This document shows, in pieces, positions 1 through 9,135 of a DNA stretch of 64,000 nucleotides. The notes beneath the pieces are model-generated. The model was not told the DNA's origin. It saw only the letters and a list, made by a program, of their open reading frames with translations, and did not search any database. A program made the position numbers and the translations under genes. This stretch comes from CAISCU01 sp943361925. GTDB taxonomy: Bacteria > Bacteroidota > Bacteroidia > UKL13-3. Positions within the stretch are counted from its first letter, which is position 1. The number at the start of each line of letters is the position of its first letter. The DNA is taken from contig CALRIT020000001.1 in NCBI GenBank assembly GCA_943361925.1, positions 62,001 to 126,000 on the forward strand. The letters are read 5' to 3'.

Positions 1-234
1 ATACATACGTTTGATTTCAGCAATGCCTTCTTCATATTGTTTGATGGCTCCGCAACCTACTGCTTCATTGTTCACATAAGCCACTAATACATGTTGAATG
101 GCTTCTATTTTGTTAAATTGAGCAAAAAATCCATGTTGTTCACCATCTAAAAATGCGAGAATCTTATCTAGTTCAATTACAAGTTTTTGAAAGTCGGGAT
201 TGCTTGAGTTGGTTCTGATGATTTCGATGCTCAT
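1..234 (-). CDS. GNAT family N-acetyltransferase, 3' part outside window
   Basis: Only the first 78 codons are present; the gene runs off the left edge on the minus strand. The readable part has the GNAT pattern of an N-terminal helix followed by the strands LVAYVNNEAVGCGAIKQY and then GIAEIKRMY, which in this family leads into the acetyl-CoA binding loop. Its ATG overlaps the TGA of the upstream gene (ATGA at 231-234), so it is probably translationally coupled to it and is the last visible gene of a minus-strand operon. The substrate cannot be predicted. Confidence 0.85.
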   Translation of the reverse strand, partial: MSIEIIRTNSSNPDFQKLVIELDKILAFLDGEQHGFFAQFNKIEAIQHVLVAYVNNEAVGCGAIKQYEEGIAEIKRMY

Positions 235-890
235 TTTGAAAAATTGTGTTTATTCCACAATAATAACATTTCCTGAATGTCTTGCCACTCCTCTAAATAA
301 GCTCCACTTGGAATAAAGAATTTTTTATCAAAATTGTGAAAGTATTCAGCCGCCTTTTTACTTCCTGAAATTGTTGCATAAAACAATTCATAAGCGAGGT
401 CAATTTTATCTTCCGACATTTCACCATTTGTATTTTCATACTTTTTAATTACTAAATCTATATTTTCCTGATTGTACATTTTTAATTCAGGATTGATGAT
501 TAAATTTCGTTTGAGCTGACCTTGCTTGAAATATATTTTTTCTATTGTATAAATATTTGCCAGGATTTCACGATTACCTCCATTTGCCATTAGTTTGAAT
601 TCTCTGATAAATAGGGTGTCATCCTCCAAAGTGACTTTACAATCTCTTAAAGCATCCCAAAATCCAAGTGAACTATCCATATCACATCTGTTCAAATAAA
701 ACTCACTGAATACATTCGGATTTCCTTCTCGATATCCGCAAATAGCCAATGATTTTCCATTTGAAAAGGTATAAACAGAATCAGGTTTAGCTTTTTTAGA
801 ATCATGAATGATACATTCACAATTTTTAGTTTGGGCGTTTGTATAGAATACTCCAAAAAGTAAAAAGATAACTAATATTATTTTCTTCAT
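231..890 (-). CDS. Hypothetical secreted protein, 219 aa
   Basis: I do not recognise this family. The chosen ATG at 890 gives a clean signal peptide (MKKIILVIFLLFGVFYTNAQ); an in-frame ATG nine codons upstream would put charged residues in front of it. The mature part is about 200 residues, has several cysteines near its start (CECIIH and later CGYREG, RCDM) and no obvious domain. It follows the membrane-protein gene by 4 bases and overlaps the GNAT start by 4 bases, so it belongs to a minus-strand operon. It is probably periplasmic or exported; function unknown. Confidence 0.7.
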   Translation of the reverse strand: MKKIILVIFLLFGVFYTNAQTKNCECIIHDSKKAKPDSVYTFSNGKSLAICGYREGNPNVFSEFYLNRCDMDSSLGFWDALRDCKVTLEDDTLFIREFKLMANGGNREILANIYTIEKIYFKQGQLKRNLIINPELKMYNQENIDLVIKKYENTNGEMSEDKIDLAYELFYATISGSKKAAEYFHNFDKKFFIPSGAYLEEWQDIQEMLLLWNKHNFSK

Positions 891-894
891 GTGT

Positions 895-1422
895 TTAAAG
901 TCCCGTTTTGTTTTCATTTTTTAAGTTACTTTTTGAATCAATATAATCGCTAATGTCTTTGCTTCTGCTTAATAACAAATAGCCAAACAAAACATGTAAA
1001 CCATTAACTAAAATATATTCTGTTGATGGATCCGACAACATCGTTTCTTTACTTTGTACATATCGATAAATTTCTCTACAAAATTCTGGGAAGCTATTTA
1101 TAAATTGAATGGCACCAAAAATGATGATACAAACTTGAATGAGTTGTTTAGAATGCAATTCTAGATTAATTGCCTCTTCTTGAAAACCTCTGTCTAGCTT
1201 GAGTTTTTCTATAATGATTCCCGGATTAAAAATCAAAAACTTAATTAATAAATAAAATGCAAGTGCAATCAATATAACAACCGAAATGGCCATTACAGGG
1301 TTTTCAAATAAACTATTTGAATAGATTATCAAAATTGATTGCGGTAGTAAAGTAATTGCTTCAACCAAAAAATAAAGACCAATTGCTTTTAAAATAAAAA
1401 CCCAAAAGCTGTGTATACTCAT
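895..1422 (-). CDS. Hypothetical membrane protein, 175 aa
   Basis: The protein has about four hydrophobic segments, near residues 8-35, 42-64, 92-110 and 138-152, separated by a charged cytoplasmic-type stretch (KLKLDRGFQEEAINLELHSK). No motif identifies a family. It starts 21 bases after the stop of the broken SH3 gene and ends 4 bases before the next start, consistent with cotranscription. Likely an inner-membrane protein of unknown role. Confidence 0.65.
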   Translation of the reverse strand: MSIHSFWVFILKAIGLYFLVEAITLLPQSILIIYSNSLFENPVMAISVVILIALAFYLLIKFLIFNPGIIIEKLKLDRGFQEEAINLELHSKQLIQVCIIIFGAIQFINSFPEFCREIYRYVQSKETMLSDPSTEYILVNGLHVLFGYLLLSRSKDISDYIDSKSNLKNENKTGL

Positions 1423-1443
1423 GTTATTCTACTTTGAAATTCA

Positions 1444-2123
1444 TTATGCAGTAAAAATAACAATTCGTCTCGTAAACTTACCGTTTTCAATAAGCCATAA
1501 TGCTGAATAACTTCCAGCTCCATCGCTATTTTGTGCTATGATATAAATACTATTAGTGGCTTTGTTGATGAATATATTTGTAGTTTTTAAATTCGGATTG
1601 AACAAGCCATCTGTATTTAAATGAATAGTTTTTCCATTCGACTTAAACCACATTTTATTATATGCTAAATTGGGTAAACTAAAATCTGTTCCCCAAAAAT
1701 TTTTTCCCATTGATTTTTACCACTTGCTCACTATTTGGCTTTTTGTTGTCTTTATAAGTGATTTGATAATTTTTGCTTTCAAATTTTTTTGTTGAAATAT
1801 TCAATTAATGAAATTTGAATTGAGTTTTCGGTTCTTAAATTCACATTGCCCTTTGAAAACGAATGAATAAACTTTAAGCCGCTTTTATGAATATAACCCG
1901 ATTTTTCTTCATCAATTTTTACATAAAGCCAGTTCTGTTCAGGTGAATATTCAATTTCATCGACCATCACTATTGAACCATTATTTAGCTTTTGAATAAT
2001 TTTGCTTCCTGATTCTGATGATTCACGTAAGTTAACAAAACCATCATTCGATTCTACCAATGCAAATTGTGCTTTTGTTTGAAGATAAGTTAAAAGAAAT
2101 AGGGTAAACAATAAATACTTCAT
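1444..2123 (-). pseudogene. SH3-domain secreted protein interrupted by two frameshifts
   Basis: The 5' part (2123 down to 1779) encodes a signal peptide (MKYLLFTLFLLTYLQTKAQ) and a bacterial SH3-like domain (FVNLRESSESGSKIIQKLNNG, NWLYVKIDEEKSGYIHKSGL), then stops in a TGA. The 3' part (1710 down to 1444) is open in a second frame. A third frame bridges them without stops (FESKNYQITYKDNKKPNSEQ). Removing one base from the T7 run at 1784-1790 and one from the A/T run at 1695-1705 would restore one reading frame of about 225 codons. It heads the minus-strand operon. It may be a real pseudogene, a homopolymer phase-variable gene or a sequencing artefact; sequence alone cannot decide. Confidence 0.6.
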
Positions 2124-2164
2124 AGATTATAATTTTTATAAATTTAAAGAGTAATTACAAATTT

Positions 2165-2172
2165 CAAAGGTA
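2165..2172 (-). promoter_or_regulatory. Candidate -7 promoter element for the SH3-gene operon
   Basis: On the minus strand this reads TACCTTTG, an exact match to the Bacteroidota -7 consensus TAnnTTTG, about 42 bases upstream of the ATG at 2123. I see no good TTTG -33 box at the expected distance, so confidence is limited. Confidence 0.35.
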
Positions 2173-2206
2173 TTTGAATGAAGATTTTAAGATTTGAATT
2201 TTAAAT

Positions 2207-2222
2207 GTTGACTTAAATCAAC
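2207..2222. promoter_or_regulatory. Palindrome upstream of hmgA, possible operator
   Basis: GTTGA and TCAAC form perfect 5-base arms around CTTAAA. It lies in the 192-base divergent region between the SH3 gene and hmgA, about 95 bases before the hmgA start. Its position suits a regulator site, but short palindromes arise by chance in AT-rich DNA. Confidence 0.25.
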
Positions 2223-2280
2223 TTCAATTAAATCAAAAGTCATTAAAAAACCTGACAGCGGTCATTATTTGAGCTTAGTG

Positions 2281-2299
2281 TTGGTAATAGTTTTACCGA
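2281..2299. promoter_or_regulatory. Inverted repeat just before hmgA, possible operator or hairpin
   Basis: TTGGTAA and TTACCGA face each other across a 5-base spacer (one mismatch), ending 17 bases before the hmgA ATG. It could be a repressor site over the start region or a small mRNA hairpin controlling initiation. No regulator gene is adjacent. Confidence 0.3.
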
Positions 2300-2315
2300 A
2301 CCTAAAATTATACCT

Positions 2316-3476
2316 ATGCCTCTTTATAGACAAGTTGGAATTATCCCCGAAAAACGACATATAGTTTTTCGTCAACCTAATGGAAATTTATACCACGAAG
2401 AATTATTTGGAACCGAAGGTTTTGCAGGAATGTCTTCTTTGGTTTACCATATCTATCCTCCAACAAGGGTAAAAGAAATGGGAAAACCTTATTCTGTTCG
2501 TCCTGAAGTGGCTATTGAGGATAACCTGCAAGCCAGAAGTTATATGGCTTATAAAGCACCTCAGGTTCCTGATTATTTGGAATCAAGAAAAACTTTGTTT
2601 GTTAATGATGACATGACAATTGGAGTTGCTGCTCCAACTGAAGGTACAAAAGACTATTTCTACAAAAATGCGGATGCAGATGAAATGATTTTCATTCACA
2701 AAGGTGATGGTACTTTAAAAACAATGTATGGAAATATCGAATTTGCTTATGGTGATTATTTGATTATTCCAAGAGGTACTGTTTATCAGTTTGAATTCAA
2801 ATCAACAGATAATAGATTACTAATAGTTGAATCACATGGTCCTATTGAAACTCCTGCCAGATATAGAAATAACTATGGTCAATATCTAGAGCATTCTCCA
2901 TTTTGTGAGAGAGATTTACGTGGTCCACAAAACATGGAAACACATGATGAAGAAGGTGAGTTTTTAATAAAGATTAAAAAACGTGGATTGATTTATCCTT
3001 ATGTTTATGAAAACCATCCATTTGATTTAATAGGATGGGATGGATGTTCGTATCCTTATGCGTTTTCTATCTTCAATTTTGAACCAATTACTGGTCGTAT
3101 TCACATGCCGCCTCCAATTCATCAAACTTTTCAAGGTAGGAATTTTGTGATTTGTTCATTTGTTCCAAGGTTATATGATTACCATCCTCAAGCCATTCCT
3201 GCTCCATATCACCATAGTAATGTAGACAGCGATGAATTGTTATATTATGTTGATGGTGATTTCATGAGCAGAAACAATATTCAAAAAGGACAAATTACTT
3301 TACATCCCGGAGGAATTCCACATGGTCCACATCCGGGTGCCATTGAAAGAAGTATTGGTAAAACTTCAACTAATGAATTAGCAGTAATGATTGATCCTTT
3401 TAATCCGGTTAAAATAACCAAAGAAGCATTGGAATTAGAAGTAGAGGAATACTACCAAAGCTGGAAAAGTAATTAG
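2316..3476 (+). CDS. hmgA: Homogentisate 1,2-dioxygenase
   Basis: This Fe(II) enzyme opens the aromatic ring of homogentisate to maleylacetoacetate in tyrosine and phenylalanine breakdown. The 386-residue protein has the HGO double-cupin layout, with the N-terminal FRQPNGNLYHEELFGTEGF region and the C-terminal catalytic cupin holding PYHHSNVDSDE and LHPGGIPHGPH. By position H300, E307 and H336 are the likely iron ligands. It is shorter than the roughly 430-445 residue proteobacterial and human enzymes, as is usual for the Bacteroidota form. The next gene, 45 bases downstream, makes its substrate, so the pair is a tyrosine-catabolism operon. Inverted repeats upstream may regulate it. Confidence 0.95.
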   Translation: MPLYRQVGIIPEKRHIVFRQPNGNLYHEELFGTEGFAGMSSLVYHIYPPTRVKEMGKPYSVRPEVAIEDNLQARSYMAYKAPQVPDYLESRKTLFVNDDMTIGVAAPTEGTKDYFYKNADADEMIFIHKGDGTLKTMYGNIEFAYGDYLIIPRGTVYQFEFKSTDNRLLIVESHGPIETPARYRNNYGQYLEHSPFCERDLRGPQNMETHDEEGEFLIKIKKRGLIYPYVYENHPFDLIGWDGCSYPYAFSIFNFEPITGRIHMPPPIHQTFQGRNFVICSFVPRLYDYHPQAIPAPYHHSNVDSDELLYYVDGDFMSRNNIQKGQITLHPGGIPHGPHPGAIERSIGKTSTNELAVMIDPFNPVKITKEALELEVEEYYQSWKSN

Positions 3477-3521
3477 AAAATAAAAATTGTTCAATAAATA
3501 AATTAAACCATTTCATTCATC

Positions 3522-4676
3522 ATGACTGATTTAACCCAAGTTCAAAACTTCAATTATTCGAGCACAGAGAAAATTTTTGATAAAGCTCAGGATTTTCTTC
3601 CAATTAATGGAACTGATTATGTGGAATTGTATGTTGGTAATGCAAAACAAGCAGCACATTATTACAAAACTGCATTCGGTTTTAAAGACTTAGCTTATGC
3701 TGGTTTAGAAACCGGACTTCGCGATCGTACTTCTTATGTTTTACAACAAGGTAAAATTAGATTGGTACTAACTACTCCATTTGACCCTGAAAGTGAAATT
3801 GCACAACATCTTCGTATGCATGGTGATGGTGTAAAAGTAATTGCTCTTTGGGTTGATGATGCTTTTGATGCATTTGAACAAACTACAAAAAGAGGTGCAA
3901 AACCATTTATGCAACCGAAAGCCGTTAGTGATGAAGATGGAACAGTTAAAATGAGCGGTATTCATACTTATGGAGATACAGTTCATGTGTTTATTGAAAG
4001 AAAAAATTACAAAGGAATTTTCCTTCCGGGTTATGAAAAATTAGATACTGGTTATGATCCCGGAACATGTGGTTTGAAATACATCGATCATATGGTTGGA
4101 AATGTAGAATTAGGCTCTATGAACAAATGGGCTGATTTTTATGGGAATATCATGGGCTTTGCCAATTTGGTGACTTTTGACGATAAAGATATTTCTACTG
4201 AGTACACTGCATTAATGAGTAAGGTAATGTCCAACGGAAATGGGTATATCAAATTCCCGATTAATGAACCAGCAGTCGGTAAAAAGAAATCACAGGTTGA
4301 AGAATATCTTGATTTTTATAGAGGTCCAGGTTGCCAACACATTGCTTTAGCTACAGATGATATCGTATTTACTATTTCTGAAATGCGCAGACGTGGAGTT
4401 GAATTTTTGTATGTACCGGGTTCATATTATGATACCGTTTCAAATAGAGTAGGAGTGATTGCAGAAGATTTAGAAGAATTGAAAAAATGGGGAATCATGG
4501 TTGATAGAGATGAAGAAGGTTACTTACTTCAAATCTTTACCAAGCCTGTTGAAGACAGACCAACCTTATTTTTTGAAATCATTCAAAGAAAAGGAGCTAA
4601 ATCATTCGGTAAAGGAAATTTCCAGGCATTGTTTGAATCAATCGAAGCTGAACAAGCAAGAAGAGGTACATTATAA
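3522..4676 (+). CDS. hppD: 4-hydroxyphenylpyruvate dioxygenase
   Basis: HPPD converts 4-hydroxyphenylpyruvate to homogentisate, the substrate of the neighbouring HGO. The 384-residue protein has two vicinal-oxygen-chelate halves. The Fe(II) facial triad is visible as H190 (KYIDHMVGNV), H273 (GCQHIALATDD) and E352 (LFFEIIQRKG). The C-terminal segment with FGKGNFQALFESIE is the family's conserved closing helix. It is cotranscribed with hmgA and followed by a good terminator, so the operon has two genes. Fumarylacetoacetase and the isomerase are not in this window. Confidence 0.96.
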   Translation: MTDLTQVQNFNYSSTEKIFDKAQDFLPINGTDYVELYVGNAKQAAHYYKTAFGFKDLAYAGLETGLRDRTSYVLQQGKIRLVLTTPFDPESEIAQHLRMHGDGVKVIALWVDDAFDAFEQTTKRGAKPFMQPKAVSDEDGTVKMSGIHTYGDTVHVFIERKNYKGIFLPGYEKLDTGYDPGTCGLKYIDHMVGNVELGSMNKWADFYGNIMGFANLVTFDDKDISTEYTALMSKVMSNGNGYIKFPINEPAVGKKKSQVEEYLDFYRGPGCQHIALATDDIVFTISEMRRRGVEFLYVPGSYYDTVSNRVGVIAEDLEELKKWGIMVDRDEEGYLLQIFTKPVEDRPTLFFEIIQRKGAKSFGKGNFQALFESIEAEQARRGTL

Positions 4677-4694
4677 TTTGATTTTTTTTCGCGG

Positions 4695-4729
4695 AAAGAG
4701 GGGTTTTGTTTCGGCAGAATCCCTTTTTT
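4695..4729 (+). terminator. Intrinsic terminator of hmgA-hppD
   Basis: A stem formed by AGAGGGGTT (about 4697-4705) and AATCCCTTT (4718 on), with a G-T wobble and a 12-base loop, runs directly into a T6 tract. It lies 20 bases after the hppD stop. Confidence 0.65.
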
Positions 4730-4806
4730 AGTTTTAATATTTTATCAATAAAATTAAAAAATTACTTGGCTTTTTTTTAGTTTTTTGTTTAATTGTTTAA
4801 CAAGAA

Positions 4807-5355
4807 ATGGAACAATCTATCTACCATCATATCAACCTTAAACCACTAAACCTTCAAGAGTTGAAGTGGCTGCTGCATGGAAGAGATTATCTGGAAAAGA
4901 AATTAAACTTAAATGCAATTCCGTTTGATTTAAGCGCAGGACCTGAATTTATGCAGGAATTTGATTTGGCATTAAAAGAATATCTTATCCCGCAGGTTCA
5001 GCAAAATGAAACGCAATTTGAGTGGTTTACACATTGGCTTATTATTGATACCAATATTCATGTGGCAGTTGGTGGTATTGGAATCAACGGATTACCGGAT
5101 GAACATGGAGAAGTAATGTTGGGCTATTTTGTAAATGTACGTTTTGAAGGCAATTCATATGCTACAATGGCAACCCAAATTTTATGTGATTGGATTTTTA
5201 AAAACAATCAGGTAAAAGCCATCATTGCTGATACTCTCCATGATGGATTTGCTTCACAGGCTGTTCTCAAAAAATGTGGTTTTGTATTAAAGAATAAAAC
5301 CGAAGAAGTAATTAGATGGGAGCTAAAAAATCCTAATGCAAATTCATCAATGTAA
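4807..5355 (+). CDS. GNAT family N-acetyltransferase (RimJ/RimL type)
   Basis: The 182-residue protein reads as a RimJ/RimL-like GNAT. An opening HINLKPLNLQELKWLL strand-helix is followed by LIIDTNIHVAVGGIGINGLPDEHGEVMLGYFV (strands 2-4), a helical stretch with SYATMATQILCDWIF in place of the usual acetyl-CoA loop, and the closing ASQAVLKKCGFVLKNKTEEVI. It has its own leader downstream of the hppD terminator. Its end overlaps the convergent DUF3667 gene by 23 bases. Substrate unknown; these enzymes acetylate protein N-termini, antibiotics or small amines. Confidence 0.8.
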   Translation: MEQSIYHHINLKPLNLQELKWLLHGRDYLEKKLNLNAIPFDLSAGPEFMQEFDLALKEYLIPQVQQNETQFEWFTHWLIIDTNIHVAVGGIGINGLPDEHGEVMLGYFVNVRFEGNSYATMATQILCDWIFKNNQVKAIIADTLHDGFASQAVLKKCGFVLKNKTEEVIRWELKNPNANSSM

Positions 5356-6334
5356 TTAACAGAGCTCCAAGAAATATAATAGCAAATAGAATTAAGTTTA
5401 CCAGAATTATTCCAATTGCTTTTGAAATAGATTTGCCTGTACTTTCTTGATACATATTAAAATGTGCTCTTAAAAAGTGTAAGATTGTCCAAATTCCTAT
5501 AGCTCCTGTTAAATAAATTCTGATTTGGTAATAGTTGTTAGTATCGTGTCCACCACTAAACCATCCAACGATATTCCCTAAAATTGTGTTCAAGCATAAA
5601 CTCAATAATAAAAAGGAGAAGAAGTGTAAAGTAAATATAGCGTGGTCGAAATAGATATAATTTTGCTTTCTATGAAATAACTGAATCACCAAAGCAAATA
5701 ATGGCAAGTAAATAAAAAGTGATTTAGGGAAGTTTTTTCCAAAAGCACTTAAAAACATGTCCCATACTGTATCAGGTGTATAATCTGCTAAATCAATTCC
5801 TTTTTTATGTCCGATATATTCCAGCCAAATCATTTCTTCTTCTGTTCCTTCAAGAACTGCTCTTGCTGAATCCAATTGTTTATAATCCTTGTATTGGCTC
5901 GATAATATCAATCCATAATCACTTATGTACGACATTTCATTGTTTGTAGCCTTTTTTATTGAATCTACCTCAGCTAAATAGTTTGGTCTAACACTTTTTT
6001 TTATCTCCTTTTCTGTATTTTCAGGTAAAAGATGTGGCAATAAAAAAGTGAAAAAACTTACAAAAATGTATAATCTAACAGGTGGTAAATATGAAGTTCT
6101 TTTGCCACTTAAATATTCTTTTGTTAAAAAGGCAGGTTTGAAAAACAAGTATTTTATAGTTTTCCAGAATTTCCCTTCATAGTGAGTTAAATCTTCAGCA
6201 AAATGAGCAAACAAACCCAAGAAACTCATTCTGGTTTCTATATTTTCCTGTCCACAATGCCCACAAAATCTATCCTCAACTATGTTTCCACAGTTTAAAC
6301 AAGTTTTATCTTCTCTGGTTTGATGAAGGCTCAT
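5333..6334 (-). CDS. DUF3667 zinc-ribbon membrane protein
   Basis: The N-terminus carries a four-cysteine zinc ribbon (C12-x2-C15 and C24-x2-C27 in CLNCG and FCGHCGQ) followed by the DUF3667 signature region (HYEGKFWKTIKYLFFKPAFLTKEYLSGKRTSY). About five hydrophobic helices follow, at roughly 86-105, 208-222, 232-252, 270-285 and 310-330. The family is widespread in Bacteroidota and has no established function. It is followed at its 5' side by the methyltransferase gene, 25 bases away on the same strand, so they may be cotranscribed. Confidence 0.88.
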   Translation of the reverse strand: MSLHQTREDKTCLNCGNIVEDRFCGHCGQENIETRMSFLGLFAHFAEDLTHYEGKFWKTIKYLFFKPAFLTKEYLSGKRTSYLPPVRLYIFVSFFTFLLPHLLPENTEKEIKKSVRPNYLAEVDSIKKATNNEMSYISDYGLILSSQYKDYKQLDSARAVLEGTEEEMIWLEYIGHKKGIDLADYTPDTVWDMFLSAFGKNFPKSLFIYLPLFALVIQLFHRKQNYIYFDHAIFTLHFFSFLLLSLCLNTILGNIVGWFSGGHDTNNYYQIRIYLTGAIGIWTILHFLRAHFNMYQESTGKSISKAIGIILVNLILFAIIFLGALLITLMNLH

Positions 6335-6359
6335 ACTTCTATATTATTCTTCGATTATA

Positions 6360-7103
6360 CTAATTATTATTCATTTTGCCTGCTTTCATTAAAACAGGAA
6401 AATTGACAGTCTTTTTAGTTTCATGACTCCAAATTGCTTCAAGTTTTGATTTAATTAAATCAATTGGATTGGCTCTATGATTTCTGATAAACTTTTGTGT
6501 GGCCGACCAAGTGTTTAAATAGCCGATGTATTGGTCATAGGTATATTCAAGTTCGAGTTTAACTATTGGTTTTTCTATTTCCCCAAACGGAAAGGGCACA
6601 TTTTCATAAGCTTCATCTATGTATCTTCTTTCAGGTTCCCAATAACCATCTAATATATTTCTATAAAAATGATTGATGATTGGGTCACATTCAGAATCGA
6701 TTGTATGAAAACCATATCCAACTAAAATAATTAAACCTCCGGGCTTTAAAACACGTTTTACTTCTTCGTAAAATGCAGTAAAATCAAACCAATGTATTGC
6801 TTGTCCAACAATCACCAAATCACAACTTTTTGAAGCCAATGAACAATGCTCAGCGGCTTCAACTTTATATGTAATATTGTCTTTTTTTATGGCATGTTCC
6901 AATTGTTTTTCACTGATATCAGATGCATAAACCTGCTGAAAGATTTCAGAAAGTTCTGAGGCTATTTGTCCATTGCCGGTTGCTACATCCCAAGCCAGCT
7001 CCTTTGAATGAAGAGATTGATTTATAAACTGGTATAACTCCGCTGGATAATTAGGCCTATACAAAGAATACAACTCCGCTTGGCCGGAAAAATGGTCCTT
7101 CAT
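6360..7103 (-). CDS. Class I SAM-dependent methyltransferase
   Basis: The Rossmann-type methyltransferase motifs are clear: motif I LAWDVATGNGQIASEL, the acidic end of strand 2 at VYASDISEKQLEHA, and the post-motif region CDLVIVGQAIHWFDFTAFYEEVKRVLKPGGLIILVGYG. The AIHWFD signature is typical of the family that includes trans-aconitate methyltransferase-like and yeast Crg1-like enzymes. I chose the ATG at 7103 (MKDHFSGQAELYSLYRP), because the family begins with this segment; an upstream start adds 25 unrelated residues. Substrate unknown. Confidence 0.82.
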   Translation of the reverse strand: MKDHFSGQAELYSLYRPNYPAELYQFINQSLHSKELAWDVATGNGQIASELSEIFQQVYASDISEKQLEHAIKKDNITYKVEAAEHCSLASKSCDLVIVGQAIHWFDFTAFYEEVKRVLKPGGLIILVGYGFHTIDSECDPIINHFYRNILDGYWEPERRYIDEAYENVPFPFGEIEKPIVKLELEYTYDQYIGYLNTWSATQKFIRNHRANPIDLIKSKLEAIWSHETKKTVNFPVLMKAGKMNNN

Positions 7104-7203
7104 TTGTAAATAATTAAGCAGACAATTTAGACATACTTTGCTGAAAACAAGCATTAATTTTAGTTTTTCCACAGTCATGTGAATAACCCACTCATAAGCT
7201 TGC

Positions 7204-7211
7204 TAAATTTG
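7204..7211 (+). promoter_or_regulatory. Candidate -7 promoter element for parE
   Basis: TAAATTTG matches the Bacteroidota TAnnTTTG consensus exactly and lies 35 bases before the parE ATG, leaving a leader of roughly 28 bases. No strong -33 TTTG is present at the ideal spacing. Confidence 0.4.
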
Positions 7212-7246
7212 GTGGTATTTTTACCTGCTTAAATAGTGTTTCAAAG

Positions 7247-9127
7247 ATGGCAGAAGAAAAGGTAATTTATGATGAAAACAGTATCAGGTCTCTCGATTGG
7301 CGCGAACATATACGCCTGAGACCCGGAATGTATATCGGTAAACTGGGAGATGGAAGCTCTGTTGATGATGGTATTTATATCCTGTTAAAGGAAATTATCG
7401 ATAACTGTATCGATGAATATGTAATGGGGAATGGAAAACAAATTGACATCAAAATTACTGATAACAAGGTTGTTGTAAGAGATTATGGTCGTGGTATTCC
7501 ACTTGGAAAAGTGATAGAATGTGTTTCTCAAATCAATACCGGTGGTAAATACGATTCAGCTGCATTCAAAAAATCAGTTGGTTTAAATGGGGTAGGAACC
7601 AAGGCAGTTAATGCTTTATCTATCTATTTTAAAGCACAATCTTTTAGAGAGGGTAAAACCAAAATTGCTGAATTCGAAAAAGGTCAGTTAGTTAAAGAAC
7701 ATCCGCTTCAAGATACTTTAGAGCCAAATGGTACAGCAATCACTTTTATAGCAGATGATACCATTTTTAAACATTTCAGGTTTATTAACGAGTATATCGA
7801 AAACATGATTTGGAATTATGTTTATCTGAATGCTGGTTTGGTGGTTTGGTTCAACGACCAAAAATTCCTTTCAAAAGATGGTTTATTGGATTTATTAAAA
7901 CGTAAAACCAATGAAGAAGCGCTTCGTTACCCAATTATTCATATTAAAGGTGAAGATATTGAAGTTGCTTTAACCCACGAAAATCAATATGGTGAAGAGT
8001 ATTATTCTTTTGTAAATGGTCAACATACTACTCAAGGTGGTACGCACTTAAATGCTTTTAGAGAGGCTTTTGCAAAAACAGTCCGTGAGTTTTATAAAAA
8101 GGATTTTGATTTGGCTGATATCAGGGCAAGTATTATTGCTGCAGTAAGTATCAGGGTTCAGGAACCGGTTTTTGAATCTCAAACCAAAACTAAATTGGGT
8201 TCCACAAATATGGCTCCAACTGAATCTATTTCAGTAAAACAATTTGTGATTGATTTTATGAAAAAGGCTTTGGATGATTACTTACACAAACATCCTGAAA
8301 CTGCAGATGCTCTTTTACGAAGAATTAATCAGAGTGAAAGAGAACGCAAAGAAATGGCCGGAATCAAGAAACTGGCGAATGAGAGAGCTAAAAAGGCCAA
8401 TCTTCACAATAAAAAATTAAGAGATTGCCGTATTCATTTCAATGAATCTAAAGACGAAAAGAAATACAATACTACGCTGTTTATTACTGAAGGAGATAGT
8501 GCCAGTGGTTCTATTACCAAATCTCGTCAGGTTGAAACGCAGGCCGTATTTAGTTTAAGAGGAAAGCCCTTAAATTGTTATGGTTTAACTAAAAAAGTGG
8601 TTTACGAAAACGAAGAATTCAACTTACTTCAACATGCTTTAAATATTGAAGAATCAATCGAAGATTTAAGATATAACCGAATTGTAATTGCAACAGATGC
8701 CGATGTTGATGGAATGCATATTCGTTTGTTGATTCTTACTTTCTTCCTTCAGTTTTTTCCTGATTTAGTGAAAAATAACCATCTGTATATTTTAGAAACG
8801 CCTTTGTTTAGGGTTAGAAACAAACAAAAAACTTTCTATTGTTATAACGATGAAGAGCGTCAGAAAGCTATTCATGAAATTGGTGCCAAAGCTGAAATTA
8901 CTCGTTTTAAAGGATTAGGTGAAATTTCACCAGAGGAATTTGGTTTGTTTATTGGTGAAGATATGCGTTTACAGCCTGTTGTTCTTTTGAATGATATGCC
9001 AATTCAAAAAATGTTGGAATACTACATGGGTAAAAACACCATGGATCGTCAGAATTTCATTATCGATAACCTAAGAATTGAAAAAGACATGGTTTACGAA
9101 ATGGAGGTTGATGAAGAATTGGTTTAA
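7247..9127 (+). CDS. parE: DNA topoisomerase IV subunit B (GyrB/ParE family)
   Basis: This is the ATPase subunit of a type IIA topoisomerase that decatenates daughter chromosomes. The 626-residue protein shows the GHKL ATPase features (LRPGMYIGKLGDGS, EIIDNCIDEYVMG, DYGRGIPLGK, GLNGVGTKAVNAL), the transducer region (YSFVNGQHTTQGGTHLNAF) and the TOPRIM domain (LFITEGDSASGSI, then DADVDGMHI). Its length and the absence of a GyrB insert fit ParE rather than GyrB. The ParC subunit is not adjacent; fmt follows after 8 bases, so the two genes form an operon. Confidence 0.93.
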   Translation: MAEEKVIYDENSIRSLDWREHIRLRPGMYIGKLGDGSSVDDGIYILLKEIIDNCIDEYVMGNGKQIDIKITDNKVVVRDYGRGIPLGKVIECVSQINTGGKYDSAAFKKSVGLNGVGTKAVNALSIYFKAQSFREGKTKIAEFEKGQLVKEHPLQDTLEPNGTAITFIADDTIFKHFRFINEYIENMIWNYVYLNAGLVVWFNDQKFLSKDGLLDLLKRKTNEEALRYPIIHIKGEDIEVALTHENQYGEEYYSFVNGQHTTQGGTHLNAFREAFAKTVREFYKKDFDLADIRASIIAAVSIRVQEPVFESQTKTKLGSTNMAPTESISVKQFVIDFMKKALDDYLHKHPETADALLRRINQSERERKEMAGIKKLANERAKKANLHNKKLRDCRIHFNESKDEKKYNTTLFITEGDSASGSITKSRQVETQAVFSLRGKPLNCYGLTKKVVYENEEFNLLQHALNIEESIEDLRYNRIVIATDADVDGMHIRLLILTFFLQFFPDLVKNNHLYILETPLFRVRNKQKTFYCYNDEERQKAIHEIGAKAEITRFKGLGEISPEEFGLFIGEDMRLQPVVLLNDMPIQKMLEYYMGKNTMDRQNFIIDNLRIEKDMVYEMEVDEELV

Positions 9128-9135
9128 TTAAAATA

